Assembly (NCBI RefSeq): GCF_001274935.1
Contig: NZ_LILC01000035.1
Coordinates: forward strand, 1 to 53,706
Length of the DNA stretch: 53,706 nt
DNA from: Priestia koreensis
Lineage (GTDB): Bacteria > Bacillota > Bacilli > Bacillales > Bacillaceae_H
Direction: 5' to 3'
Shown here: positions 7,711 to 16,079 of the stretch, piece after piece
Layout of the letters: each line of letters begins with the position of its first letter
How positions within the stretch are numbered: the first letter of the stretch is position 1
The notes under the pieces: model-generated
The model's database searches: none
Told to the model about the DNA's origin: nothing
What the model saw: the letters and a program-made list of their open reading frames with translations, nothing else
Position numbers and translations under genes: made by a program

Positions 7711-8112
7711 CTAACGGAGCCACTTCACCGATTTAATATTCGTACCCTCTCCAATGGTAGATTGAATATCAAATTCATCCATAAGACGTCTTACTCCGGG
7801 AAGACCTGCTCCGAGTCCTCCAGATGTTGAATAACCGTCCTCCATCACTTTCCGAAGGTCTGTAATACCGGGACCTTCATCAGTAGCAAGCACTAGTAAG
7901 CCCTTTTTGCCTCCTTGGTTGAGCTTCTCAATACAAATTTGCCCTCTTCCAGCGTATAAGTAAATATTTCGGGCTAATTCGGAAATGGCTGTTGTAATAC
8001 GGGCCTGGTCTACTGTACCGAATCCTAGCTCTTTGGACACGTTTCGTCCTAGTTGGCGTGCTGCTACGATGTCCCATTCTGTCACAATTTTTACGCAGGA
8101 TTGGAATTCCAT
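7711..8112 (-). CDS. rsbT: RsbT, stressosome kinase / RsbU activator
   Basis: A 133-residue GHKL-type kinase with N-box (TAISELARNIYLYA), DEGPGI G1 box and GGLGAGLPG G2 box. In B. subtilis it phosphorylates RsbS and RsbR, leaves the stressosome and activates RsbU. It begins 3 bp after rsbS. Confidence 0.95.
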   Translation of the reverse strand: MEFQSCVKIVTEWDIVAARQLGRNVSKELGFGTVDQARITTAISELARNIYLYAGRGQICIEKLNQGGKKGLLVLATDEGPGITDLRKVMEDGYSTSGGLGAGLPGVRRLMDEFDIQSTIGEGTNIKSVKWLR

Positions 8113-8115
8113 TTA

Positions 8116-8472
8116 CTATTCCCCCAGTTCCGATTGGAGTTTTTCTAGACCTTTTTCCAAATCCAGCGCAGTGAGAACATCATTTAATCCAATTCCTAAT
8201 TCAACAAGTGTGATGGCAACAGCCGGCTGTATCCCTGTTAGAACAACCTTAGCTCCCATTAAGTTAGACATGCTGACTACATCACCTAATACTTTAGCAA
8301 TAAATGAGTCAATCATATCAATAGACGTTAAATCAATAACTACACCTTTGGCGCCCGTCTGGTGAATTTTGCTGAGCAAATCCTCTTGGAATTGAATAGC
8401 GGTTTGATCATCTAACTCCCACTGAATAGACACTAATAAGTATTCATGGAGTTTTAAAATCGGGATTCTCAC
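8116..8472 (-). CDS. rsbS: RsbS, stressosome scaffold (RsbT antagonist)
   Basis: A 118-residue single STAS-domain protein; Ser56 in IDMIDSF is the expected RsbT phosphorylation site. With RsbR proteins it forms the stressosome core. The start is GTG, overlapping the rsbR stop (GTGA) and preceded by GGAGG at 7 bp. Confidence 0.94.
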   Translation of the reverse strand: MRIPILKLHEYLLVSIQWELDDQTAIQFQEDLLSKIHQTGAKGVVIDLTSIDMIDSFIAKVLGDVVSMSNLMGAKVVLTGIQPAVAITLVELGIGLNDVLTALDLEKGLEKLQSELGE

Positions 8473-9302
8473 TGTAATTCCTCCACTTCGATAATTTGGC
8501 GATTCGTCATTTCAAGGGCTGTTTCAATCCCTTTTTTCAGCGAGTTTTTCGTAACAAGCTGATTTAAGTTAATACCTAAGTTCACGATTGTTTGTGCAAT
8601 TTCCGGACGAATGCCTACAAGAAGGCACTTCGTACCGACTAAACGAACAGCTTCAGATGCTTGAATGATGTGATGAGCAACCATTGTATCAACAACAGGT
8701 ACACCTGTAATATCTATTAAAACGACCTCAGATCGGTGTTTCACAACACCTTGCAAAAGGTTTTCCATAATTTGTTTTGCGCGTTCTGTATCAATTGTAC
8801 CAATTAACGGCATCACCGTAATTTTATCGAATACGGGAATTAACGGAGCTGATAATTCTTGAAGAGCCATTTTCTGAAGCCCAATGGTACTCTCCAATGA
8901 TCGCGAGTAAATCTCGATAATCTCATGACTAACAGGGGTTAACCATTCATCAAATTCATAAAATAAATCTTTTTTCAAATAGGATGTTTCATTATCTTGA
9001 GCGACATATTTATCAAAAATAATTCTCTCTAATTTATTTATACCACTTATTAAGTAAGTAAGAGGCCATCCTAAACGTACAATTCGATCGATGACATCTT
9101 CTAACTTTGCTACAAAGCTCGCGTTCATTTGGAACGTGTTAGATAAAATTAATTCAATAAATTCTGCACTTATATTATTGTAAACATTGTCTGCAATGAC
9201 TTTATCGGCTCGATCTGATTGCACATCTTTCATTTCGTCAACCCACTGTTCAAAGATGGCAGCTCTATTATCCTCAATAAAGTCCGTTAATGATGAACCC
9301 AT
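8469..9302 (-). CDS. rsbRA: RsbRA, stressosome sensor protein
   Basis: A 277-residue protein with an N-terminal non-heme globin-like helical domain (about 1-135) and a C-terminal STAS domain (about 155-265). Threonines in VVDTMV and in EIAQTIV match the two sites phosphorylated by RsbT in the B. subtilis protein. It is the first gene of the operon, with an AGGAGG site before ATG and a SigA-type promoter about 150 bp upstream. Confidence 0.93.
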   Translation of the reverse strand: MGSSLTDFIEDNRAAIFEQWVDEMKDVQSDRADKVIADNVYNNISAEFIELILSNTFQMNASFVAKLEDVIDRIVRLGWPLTYLISGINKLERIIFDKYVAQDNETSYLKKDLFYEFDEWLTPVSHEIIEIYSRSLESTIGLQKMALQELSAPLIPVFDKITVMPLIGTIDTERAKQIMENLLQGVVKHRSEVVLIDITGVPVVDTMVAHHIIQASEAVRLVGTKCLLVGIRPEIAQTIVNLGINLNQLVTKNSLKKGIETALEMTNRQIIEVEELQ

Positions 9303-9453
9303 GTTTTCCTCCTTCGCCGATTAAACAATTAGGCTTAGCTGGAGTCACGATCGTAATATAAGCCTTCTATCTAATCGTATCTTTTCATTATCTCATATTC
9401 ACTATCAAATATATAGACAAAGGCATTTCCCAATATTTTTTGTTCATATCTTC

Positions 9454-9483
9454 AATATAATGTTAATACTCTTTATCAGTCAA
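9454..9483 (-). promoter_or_regulatory. Candidate SigA promoter of the rsbR-rsbX operon
   Basis: TTGACT (9478-9483) and TATATT (9454-9459) are 18 bp apart on the minus strand. The -35 abuts the terminator of the upstream ndoA gene. It would leave a leader of about 150 nt. Confidence 0.5.
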
Positions 9484-9515
9484 ATTAAAAAAGTTGCCCC
9501 TAATTGAGCAACTTT
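9483..9515 (-). terminator. Terminator of the ndoAI-ndoA operon
   Basis: An 8-bp stem (AAAGTTGC / GCAACTTT) with a 10-nt loop, followed on the minus strand by a T-run, lies 20 bp after the ndoA stop. Confidence 0.8.
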
Positions 9516-9535
9516 CCCATGGAATCACTATAATT

Positions 9536-9886
9536 CTAAAAATCAATAAGTCCCAAACTGACTTGCAACGCCTTATCAACACGATCCATCATTTCCTCAT
9601 CTAAATGAGTGATTTTATCGGTCAAGCGCTGTTTGTCAATTGTACGAATTTGTTCTAACAAAATCACTGAGTCTCTTTCAAAGCCGTACCGTTTCGCATC
9701 AATTTCCACATGTGTAGGAAGTTTCGCCTTCTGGATCTGAGCAGTAATTGCAGCGACAATTACTGTAGGGCTAAACCGATTACCAATGTCGTTTTGAATG
9801 ATAAGTACTGGGCGTACGCCTCCTTGTTCAGACCCGACTACAGGAGACAAATCAGCAAAATAGACGTCACCACGTTTGACTACCAA
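9536..9886 (-). CDS. ndoA: EndoA (MazF-type) mRNA endoribonuclease toxin
   Basis: A 116-residue MazF/PemK-fold toxin (MVVKRGDVYFADLSPVVGSEQGGVRPVLI start, with VIVAAITAQIQKAKLPTHVEI). In B. subtilis EndoA cuts RNA at UACAU and is neutralised by EndoAI. Length equals the B. subtilis protein. It follows the antitoxin gene by 5 bp, in the conserved position between alr and rsbR. Confidence 0.95.
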   Translation of the reverse strand: MVVKRGDVYFADLSPVVGSEQGGVRPVLIIQNDIGNRFSPTVIVAAITAQIQKAKLPTHVEIDAKRYGFERDSVILLEQIRTIDKQRLTDKITHLDEEMMDRVDKALQVSLGLIDF

Positions 9887-9891
9887 CTCAA

Positions 9892-10173
9892 TTACCCTCC
9901 GCTAACTAAGCGTTCTACAGTATGATCTGCTTCGTACTCAGCTAAGAAAGCTTCACATGCAATATTTAAGTTGATTTTTGCCATTTCCATATATCCACGC
10001 TTCATGGTTTCACGGATATGACGCTTCTTTCTCTCACGAAGGTACATTTTCGTTGCTTGATAAATAAAATCACTTCGGTTACCGTTCTCTTGCTTTACAA
10101 GCACATCTAATTCAGATACTAAGCTTTGAGGTAAACGAACTAAAATTTCTGTAGTTGCACTAACTTCAGACAC
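9892..10173 (-). CDS. ndoAI: EndoAI, antitoxin of EndoA
   Basis: A 93-residue ribbon-helix-helix antitoxin (TTEILVRLPQSLVSELDVLV is the RHH strand-helix) with a C-terminal toxin-binding tail (YMEMAKINLNIA...TVERLVSGG) strongly like the B. subtilis protein. An ATG lies at 10179, but the GTG at 10173 is better spaced from GGAGG (9 bp against 3 bp) and gives the usual N-terminus (SE...). It is driven by the promoter at 10224-10251. Confidence 0.92.
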   Translation of the reverse strand: MSEVSATTEILVRLPQSLVSELDVLVKQENGNRSDFIYQATKMYLRERKKRHIRETMKRGYMEMAKINLNIACEAFLAEYEADHTVERLVSGG

Positions 10174-10223
10174 AAACATACACCTCCACCATCAATACAC
10201 ACACCATTATTTTATCTTTCTTC

Positions 10224-10251
10224 ATCATACCATCGTTGCGGTCTGATGCAA
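10224..10251 (-). promoter_or_regulatory. SigA promoter of ndoAI-ndoA
   Basis: TTGCAT (10246-10251) and TATGAT (10224-10229), spacer 16 bp, on the minus strand about 50 bp before the ndoAI start. Confidence 0.65.
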
Positions 10252-10362
10252 AGTGAATTCTGCCAATTCTTCAACTATTATCGTCATTGAGTCATTGTTT
10301 TTATGCATTTTCGAGGAAAATTTTTCGCGAATTAAGTTTATATTCCTCTAATGGTTACCTAC

Positions 10363-11529
10363 TTATTCGAGGTGACTAAGGCCATTGTAAACTTCGACTT
10401 GCTCACCATTCCGAATAAATACTTTTGGCATGCGATTGGTAATTACACATGGAATTTCATAGTTGATCGTGTTTGAATGATCCGCTACTTGCTCCATTGT
10501 AATTTCCTCTGCCTCTTGCTTACCAATTAAAGTTACTTGTGTCCCTATCGGAAGCTCGTAAGGAATTTTGATCATACACTGATCCATACAAACTCTCCCT
10601 ACAATTGGTGACTTCTGTCCATCTACAAGAACGTAGAAATTTTGCATACGGCGCATCCATCCGTCTGCATAGCCGATTGGCAGTGTAGCAATCCATTCTT
10701 CCTGCTCTGACGTATAAGTAGCTCCGTAACTAACAGACGTACCTTTTTCGATCTTTTTGACGTGCACGATTTTCGTGTGTAGTGAATAAGCAGGCTTAAG
10801 TTGAATAGGAATGAGTGATTTCATCTCTGTAGACGGTGTTAAACCATACATGGAAATCCCTAAGCGAACAGCGTCAAATTCGTCATTCGGAAATCGTAAA
10901 AGAGACGCGCTGTTTCCGCAATGAACAAGTCCAGGTTCAATCCCTTTTTCTTTTATATAGCCGATAAGCTTTTGAAAACGATGATATTGTTGTTCATAAT
11001 ATCCTTGATCAAGCTCATCTGCTGTCGCAAAATGAGTAAACACACCGGTAAGTTTAAAATGCGGAGTTTCTTGAAGCAGCGTGAAAAACTCCTCTATTTC
11101 TTCTTCTGTTCGCAGTCCTAGTCTACCCATTCCCGTATCGAGCTTCAAATGAAATTGAACAGCTTCGGTTCTAGGAACCACTTTTTGTGCAGTACGTAAC
11201 CACTCACTGCTATAAACAGTAAGAATAATATTATATTTGATCGCTAAGTAAACAAATTGAGGCGGTACCGCACCCAAAATAATAATCGGTGCTTCAATGT
11301 CTCTCTTACGTAATGAAATGGCTTCATCAAGCGTTGCCACAGCAAGCATAGAAGCTCCTGCTTCTAAAGCTGTTCTTGCCACTTGAACATCTCCGTGTCC
11401 ATACGCGTTGGCTTTTACTACTGCGATTAATTGTTTTGTCGGAGGCAGTGTTTCTTTAATAGTAGAAACGTTACAAAAAATATGATCTAAGTTAATTTCT
11501 GCCCAAGTTTCACGATAAAATGCATCCAT
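10363..11529 (-). CDS. alr: Alanine racemase
   Basis: A 388-residue PLP enzyme converting L-Ala to D-Ala for peptidoglycan and teichoic acids. The cofactor lysine lies in AVVKANAYGHGD; with the ATG at 11529 it is Lys39, the canonical number in Bacillus racemases, which is why I prefer this start to the in-frame GTG at 11541 that overlaps the AAGGAA site. The catalytic tyrosine region (SVSYGATYTS) is present. Gene order acpS-ydcC-alr-ndoAI-ndoA is conserved in the Bacillus group. Confidence 0.95.
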   Translation of the reverse strand: MDAFYRETWAEINLDHIFCNVSTIKETLPPTKQLIAVVKANAYGHGDVQVARTALEAGASMLAVATLDEAISLRKRDIEAPIIILGAVPPQFVYLAIKYNIILTVYSSEWLRTAQKVVPRTEAVQFHLKLDTGMGRLGLRTEEEIEEFFTLLQETPHFKLTGVFTHFATADELDQGYYEQQYHRFQKLIGYIKEKGIEPGLVHCGNSASLLRFPNDEFDAVRLGISMYGLTPSTEMKSLIPIQLKPAYSLHTKIVHVKKIEKGTSVSYGATYTSEQEEWIATLPIGYADGWMRRMQNFYVLVDGQKSPIVGRVCMDQCMIKIPYELPIGTQVTLIGKQEAEEITMEQVADHSNTINYEIPCVITNRMPKVFIRNGEQVEVYNGLSHLE

Positions 11530-11597
11530 AGTTACATCCACTTCCTTCTTTCCAAGCCACTATAAAGAATATGCTATTCTTTCAGTATAATACATAC

Positions 11598-11640
11598 AAA
11601 GAAAAATAACAGGCTCGTTTAAAAAATGAGCCTGTTATTT
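11598..11640 (-). terminator. Terminator after ydcC
   Basis: A 13-bp perfect stem (AAATAACAGGCTC / GAGCCTGTTATTT) with an 11-nt loop ends in a T-run on the minus strand, 8 bp past the ydcC stop. Confidence 0.9.
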
Positions 11641-11647
11641 TCAACCT

Positions 11648-12652
11648 CTATTTAACCATCTGTCCTTGTACAGAGCGAGCGACATTTTGAAGCTCATTCT
11701 TAGATAAATCTTTTGAAGCAATCATGTAGTCTACACCTTCATAAGACCAGCTTAAGGAATGATCCGTCAATGCTCCAACCGCAAAGCCCAGATCTACAGG
11801 CATTCCTGCTACAAACGTAGAAGAAGATACTTGTGCAACCTCTGCTCTTTCTTGAATAATGGTGAATTTTTTCTTGCCTCCATAGGATAGAATAACACGA
11901 TCGCCTTTGTCTGTTTTTAACTTTTTCTCATTTACAAGCGTCGCACCAGACGTTTGAAGTGGGTATTTAACTTCTAATGGCTTCTTAGACTGCTGAGCCA
12001 TTGTCGGCACTTCCATTTTTGCCCCTGTCATATTACGTTTCGTATCAAAAGCACCTTTGTCAAACTTGGCATCCATTACAACTTTTGAAAAGGTAACTTT
12101 AACTAACACATTCGCATCGGTATCCATAATTTTAACCGACTTTGGCGTTAAATCCTTTTTGCTAATCGTAATCGTCTGTTTTGGAAGAACCGCGCTGTTT
12201 TGATAGTTTGTCTTGGTTGTAAAGACGTAATTGTCTTTTGTTGATTTAAACTCGGCGTTTTTATCTTTCTTAATATCTTGTACTAATGATTCATATAGGT
12301 AAGCCTGACTGCTGTTTTGTGGCCAATCGCTTTGGAAACGGAAGCTTTTGTTTAACGCAGGTGTTAACACATATACGCCTTCATCATTGCGCAGAATCAT
12401 TTGATTTTGATCTTTCGTCGCATTTTGCAAATTCACTCTGTAATAAGAAGGTTTATTATGCCAAATCTCTACGCTGTATTCTTGTGTCCCTTTCCCTGTA
12501 CTCAACGTCATTTTTGCATTGGCCTTGTACCCTGACATTTGCTCTACTTTTGCATCTAGGGAATCAACCACATCTTTTTTAGACTTTTCTCCACATCCTG
12601 CTAACGCAATAAGCAGAATAGCAAATACCAGACCGATAAATAACTTTCGCAA
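11648..12652 (-). CDS. ydcC: YdcC-like LolA-fold lipoprotein
   Basis: A 334-residue lipoprotein: signal peptide with lipobox LAGC (Cys near residue 20), then a LolA/LolB-like beta-sheet domain (YSVEIWHNKPSYYRVNL, MILRNDEGVYVLTP) and a C-terminal domain typical of Bacillus YdcC, which is linked to sporulation. The start is TTG with a GGGGTGG site. It lies between acpS and alr as in B. subtilis. Exact function is unknown. Confidence 0.85.
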   Translation of the reverse strand: MRKLFIGLVFAILLIALAGCGEKSKKDVVDSLDAKVEQMSGYKANAKMTLSTGKGTQEYSVEIWHNKPSYYRVNLQNATKDQNQMILRNDEGVYVLTPALNKSFRFQSDWPQNSSQAYLYESLVQDIKKDKNAEFKSTKDNYVFTTKTNYQNSAVLPKQTITISKKDLTPKSVKIMDTDANVLVKVTFSKVVMDAKFDKGAFDTKRNMTGAKMEVPTMAQQSKKPLEVKYPLQTSGATLVNEKKLKTDKGDRVILSYGGKKKFTIIQERAEVAQVSSSTFVAGMPVDLGFAVGALTDHSLSWSYEGVDYMIASKDLSKNELQNVARSVQGQMVK

Positions 12653-12767
12653 TTTCTTCCACCCCTTTACCCCAATTCGTTCACGTGTTAGTGAAGAGCA
12701 TTCTTCCTATGCCTTGTCTCTTCTTCTGCACTATGAATATATGAGGAAAAGAAAGCGAATATGCAGA

Positions 12768-13133
12768 CTAGCTTGACAAGCGTTCAATAATTACTTGTGC
12801 TAATGCGTATTCCTTCGTATGAGAAATCGACAGGTGAATTTTTTGATTAAAATCCCTAGGCTTTAGAATAATCGGCTTTCCAAGTGAATCATAACCCGTC
12901 TCGATATCTTGAAAGCTAAGCTCTTTCCCAATCCCTGTTCCTTTTGCTTTCGAGAACGCCTCTTTTGCTGCAAAACGTCCAGCCAAATATTCGATTTTTC
13001 GCTTGGGTGAAAGAGAATTGTATTTACTCAGCTCATTTTCCGTTAAAATTCGTTGACTAAATGCTTTATGTCTTGTAAGTACGGCTTCGATTCGTTTGAG
13101 TTCCGCCATATCAATTCCTGTTCCAACTATCAT
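12768..13133 (-). CDS. acpS: Holo-[acyl-carrier-protein] synthase
   Basis: A 121-residue phosphopantetheinyl transferase that loads ACP for fatty acid synthesis. It shows the two family motifs: VGTGIDMAELKRIE at the N-terminus (metal-binding Asp8) and FAAKEAFSKAKGTGIG. A GAGGGGAGG ribosome-binding site precedes ATG. It is the first gene before ydcC and alr. Confidence 0.95.
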   Translation of the reverse strand: MIVGTGIDMAELKRIEAVLTRHKAFSQRILTENELSKYNSLSPKRKIEYLAGRFAAKEAFSKAKGTGIGKELSFQDIETGYDSLGKPIILKPRDFNQKIHLSISHTKEYALAQVIIERLSS

Positions 13134-13151
13134 TTTATCCTCCCCTCAAAA

Positions 13152-13167
13152 TGTTCCACGAGAAACA
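13152..13167. promoter_or_regulatory. parS-like ParB (Spo0J) binding site
   Basis: The 16-mer TGTTCCACGAGAAACA matches the Bacillus parS consensus TGTTNCACGTGAAACA at all specified positions but one (A for T in the central CACGTG). It lies between uvsE and acpS. It is flanked by AAAA/TTTT, so the 24-bp region can also form a short hairpin, and a weak terminator for uvsE is an alternative reading. Confidence 0.6.
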
Positions 13168-13175
13168 TTTTGGTC

Positions 13176-14141
13176 TTACTGAATTGAAAAGCTCCCGTTA
13201 TTGATCATTTTAATCTCCGGATATGCTTTTAAATCTTCCATTAGCTTTAAGAGTGCATTGTCTTTTCCTTTCGCTTCAATCATACAATGAATTTCAGGAA
13301 CGCTATTCTTAATAGCAGATAAAAAACCCATGAACATCTCCACATCAATATAGTCAGCATGAGCTCGAAACTCTTTCTCATTTCTCGGGCTCGATATATG
13401 CATTTTAATTGGTAAAGAAGAATTTGACCATGTATTTACGATTCGCTCCCAGTCCTCTTGCCAATCTTCCGTTTCATGGTTAGCCATGTGATGGTGAAGG
13501 TCAAATACTAAAGGAATCGAAAGCTTTTCACACAAGTAAAGAGTCTCTTTCACATTAAAAACGGTATCATCATTTTCGAGCATGATCATTTCTTGTATTC
13601 TTGTAGGAACGAAGCCAAAATTATGAATAAATTGCTCAAGCGCCTTTTCTTTATCGCCATATCCTCCCCCAACGTGTAGTACACATCGGTGCTGAGGTGG
13701 GATTCCCATCCCTTTCAACAATCGTTGATGCATCTGAAGTGTATGCAAGGATCGTTTCAGCACATTTGGATCTGTTGAATTAAGCACTACAAAATGATCT
13801 GGATGAAAGTCAACTCGTGACGGATTCTTATCTAAAAAACGACGTATTTCTTTCAGCTTTTCTTTTAAAGGTAGTATGTAATTCCAATCCCCTACTTCTT
13901 CATGGTTGGCCAACGGAATAAGACGAGAGCTGAAACGAAAAAACTCAATATCGTTAAATTTATTGTATTTCAGTAATCTTAAGCAGTTATCCAAATTCGA
14001 AAGAGCAATGCGCTCGAGTTTATGAATAGCTGCCTCACGATCTTGAATTCGTTGAAATTGAGCCACCGTCATCGTCTGAGACGGCGAGCTGTTTTGAACA
14101 TTCATACTCATGGCTACATACCCTAATTTCACAATTGTCAT
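13176..14141 (-). CDS. uvsE: UV damage endonuclease (UvsE/UvdE family)
   Basis: A 321-residue TIM-barrel endonuclease that nicks DNA 5' to UV photoproducts. Motifs include KLGYVAMSMNVQ near the N-terminus, RLIPLANHEEVGDW, HPDHFVVLNS, LHVGGGYGDKEKAL and FDLHHHMAN, which supply metal ligands. The longest frame starts at 14228, but that extension runs through the cshA terminator; ATG at 14141 has an AGGTG site 7 bp upstream and gives the standard N-terminus. B. subtilis YwjD is the counterpart. Confidence 0.9.
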   Translation of the reverse strand: MTIVKLGYVAMSMNVQNSSPSQTMTVAQFQRIQDREAAIHKLERIALSNLDNCLRLLKYNKFNDIEFFRFSSRLIPLANHEEVGDWNYILPLKEKLKEIRRFLDKNPSRVDFHPDHFVVLNSTDPNVLKRSLHTLQMHQRLLKGMGIPPQHRCVLHVGGGYGDKEKALEQFIHNFGFVPTRIQEMIMLENDDTVFNVKETLYLCEKLSIPLVFDLHHHMANHETEDWQEDWERIVNTWSNSSLPIKMHISSPRNEKEFRAHADYIDVEMFMGFLSAIKNSVPEIHCMIEAKGKDNALLKLMEDLKAYPEIKMINNGSFSIQ

Positions 14142-14229
14142 TATTAGCACCTCGTTTTTTACACTTCTTCTATTGTGCCCTGAAGAACTACTTTTAACGA
14201 CGTGCGTTTCGAACTTTCCTATCATCACG

Positions 14230-14262
14230 AAAAAGGAGCCAAGGCGACACCGCCCTGGCTCT
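14230..14262 (-). terminator. Terminator of cshA
   Basis: An imperfect G/C-rich hairpin (GAGCCAGGGCG / CGCCTTGGCTC) is followed by CCTTTTT on the minus strand, 13 bp past the cshA stop. Confidence 0.85.
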
Positions 14263-14274
14263 TCTGTTCAACTA

Positions 14275-15777
14275 TTAGTTGTTTTTGTTGTAGTTACTGT
14301 TGCTATTGCTGTTGTTGCTGTTACCACGGTAAGATTTACTGCGGTCTTTTTGGTTTGAGCTACGACGCTTACCTTGTGGAGCGCGGTCTTTTCTGTTGTT
14401 GCGAACAGAAGTTTTGTAAGAACCAGAACCTTTTTGGTTACGCTTCTCTCTCTTAGAAACTACTGGAGGCTCTGAAGTTAAGTTAACCGGTGTTGTATCA
14501 GGTTCTTTTGTAAGCATTTTGATTACAGCAGCTACAGCTGATACAGAATCATGATCTTCAAGAAGCTCATCTGCAATTTGTTTATAGTACGTAAGGTTTT
14601 CGTTCTCGATAATTGTTTTGATCTTATCAAGTACTAGACGTTGTTGACCTTCTAAAGCTTGATCTACTGAAGGGATCTCCATACGGTCCATTTTACGTTT
14701 TGTTGTTGTTTCAACGTTTTTCAGTTGACCTGTTTCACGTGGTGTTACGAATGTCATCGCAAGACCTTTTTTACCCGCACGACCTGTACGTCCAATACGG
14801 TGAACATAGCTCTCAGGATCTTGAGGAATATCAAAGTTGTATACGTGTGTAACACCAGAAATATCTAATCCACGTGCTGCTACGTCTGTTGCTACAAGGA
14901 TATCAATGTTTCCTTCTTTAAACTTACGCAATACAGAAATACGTTTTGCCTGACTTAAGTCACCGTGAATCCCTTCTGCTGCATATCCACGAAGGTTTAA
15001 TGCTTCAGAAAGCTCATCGACACGACGTTTTGTACGGCCGAATATGATTGCCAATTCTGGAGACTGGATATCTAATAGGCGAGTAAGCACGTCAAACTTG
15101 CGTTTTTCGTGTACTTCTAAATAGTACTGTTGAATATGTGGAACAGTCATTTCCTTTGCTTTGATCTTCACAATTTTAGGCTCATGCATGAAACGTTCAG
15201 CAATGCGTTGAATTTGTGGAGGCATTGTAGCAGAGAACAATAATGTTTGACGTTGTTCTGGTAAGTTTTCAAGAATTTTTTCGATATCTTGAATGAATCC
15301 CATGTTTAGCATTTCATCCGCTTCATCTAAGATGATTGTTTGGATGTCTTGTAAACGTAGAGTTTTACGATTAATGTGGTCTAGAATACGACCTGGTGTA
15401 CCCACAATGATATGTGGTTTTTTCTTTAATGAACGAATTTGACGTCCGATATCTTGGCCACCGTATACAGATAAAACGCGCGCGCGTTTGAATTTCCCTA
15501 CTTTATAAAGCTCTTCTGATACTTGAATTGCTAACTCACGAGTTGGAGCAATAATTAAACCTTGAATTTTATCTTGGTTTGTATCAATACGATCAACTAA
15601 TGGAATACCAAATGCTGCTGTTTTACCAGTTCCTGTTTGTGCTTGACCAATCACATCATGGCCTTCTAGCGCTAATGGGATTGTTTCTGCTTGGATCGGT
15701 GTAGCCTCTTCAAATCCCATTGCACTAATTGCTTTTTTCGTTTCACTACTAATTCCTAACTCATTAAATAATGTCAA
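14275..15777 (-). CDS. cshA: DEAD-box ATP-dependent RNA helicase CshA
   Basis: A 500-residue helicase with all core motifs: Q motif (GFEEATPIQAETI), motif I AQTGTGKTAAFG, PTRELA, DEAD box near residue 153, SAT, and HRIGRTGR. A basic, Asn/Ser-rich low-complexity tail (about residues 430-500) follows. CshA works in mRNA decay and ribosome assembly, especially in the cold. The start is TTG with a GGAG site. A long leader with its own terminator precedes it, suggesting premature-termination control. Confidence 0.93.
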   Translation of the reverse strand: MTLFNELGISSETKKAISAMGFEEATPIQAETIPLALEGHDVIGQAQTGTGKTAAFGIPLVDRIDTNQDKIQGLIIAPTRELAIQVSEELYKVGKFKRARVLSVYGGQDIGRQIRSLKKKPHIIVGTPGRILDHINRKTLRLQDIQTIILDEADEMLNMGFIQDIEKILENLPEQRQTLLFSATMPPQIQRIAERFMHEPKIVKIKAKEMTVPHIQQYYLEVHEKRKFDVLTRLLDIQSPELAIIFGRTKRRVDELSEALNLRGYAAEGIHGDLSQAKRISVLRKFKEGNIDILVATDVAARGLDISGVTHVYNFDIPQDPESYVHRIGRTGRAGKKGLAMTFVTPRETGQLKNVETTTKRKMDRMEIPSVDQALEGQQRLVLDKIKTIIENENLTYYKQIADELLEDHDSVSAVAAVIKMLTKEPDTTPVNLTSEPPVVSKREKRNQKGSGSYKTSVRNNRKDRAPQGKRRSSNQKDRSKSYRGNSNNSNSNSNYNKNN

Positions 15778-15830
15778 TTATTTCAAACTCCTTCTATTTT
15801 AAAACTTTCCTTCTATTTTCGTACTCTTAT

Positions 15831-15866
15831 AAAAAAGAGCATTCCCTTCAACAAATGGAACGCCCC
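15831..15866 (-). terminator. Intrinsic terminator inside the cshA leader (possible attenuator)
   Basis: On the minus strand GCGTTCC / GGAATGC (7 bp with one G-U, extendable) closes an 11-nt loop and is followed by six T residues. It ends about 55 bp before the cshA TTG start, and downstream of the promoter at 15923-15951. No convincing promoter lies between it and cshA, so it either ends murF read-through or attenuates cshA. Confidence 0.7.
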
Positions 15867-15922
15867 TGGATACATACATTCTTTGAAAAACGGGCTATGG
15901 GTGTTAAAAACACTTAGATTCT

Positions 15923-15951
15923 ATCTTACCACTTAGCATAGCTATTTGCAA
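15923..15951 (-). promoter_or_regulatory. Candidate SigA promoter of cshA
   Basis: TTGCAA (15946-15951), 17-bp spacer, TAAGAT (15923-15928) on the minus strand. It would give a leader of about 140 nt that contains the hairpin terminator. Confidence 0.55.
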
Positions 15952-16039
15952 TATAATAAACCGATATGTGCAAGGCTAGTATACACTTGTAAAACGTTTT
16001 AAACAGAGGTACAGCAAGCCTTTTACCATTCAAAAAAGA

Positions 16040-16079
16040 AAAAATTCATCCAATCATTTCATTAAATTTGAAATGATTT
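16040..16079 (-). terminator. Possible weak terminator after murF
   Basis: A 9-bp A/T-rich stem (AATCATTTC / GAAATGATT) overlaps the murF stop and is followed by GAATTTTTTC. Low stem stability. Confidence 0.35.

Noticed and set aside
14142..14228. Long N-terminal extension of uvsE (start at 14228)
   Set aside because: It covers the cshA terminator region, lacks a ribosome-binding site, and the internal ATG at 14141 has a good site and the standard N-terminus.
14275..14330. Imperfect AAC/AGC repeats at the end of cshA as a possible microsatellite
   Set aside because: They encode the usual low-complexity Asn/Ser helicase tail and are too irregular to call a tandem array.
14731..14746. Second parS-like sequence (TGTTTCACGTGG...) inside cshA
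   Set aside because: The first 12 bases match but the last four do not, and the bases encode conserved helicase residues (Glu-Thr-Gly). Likely chance.
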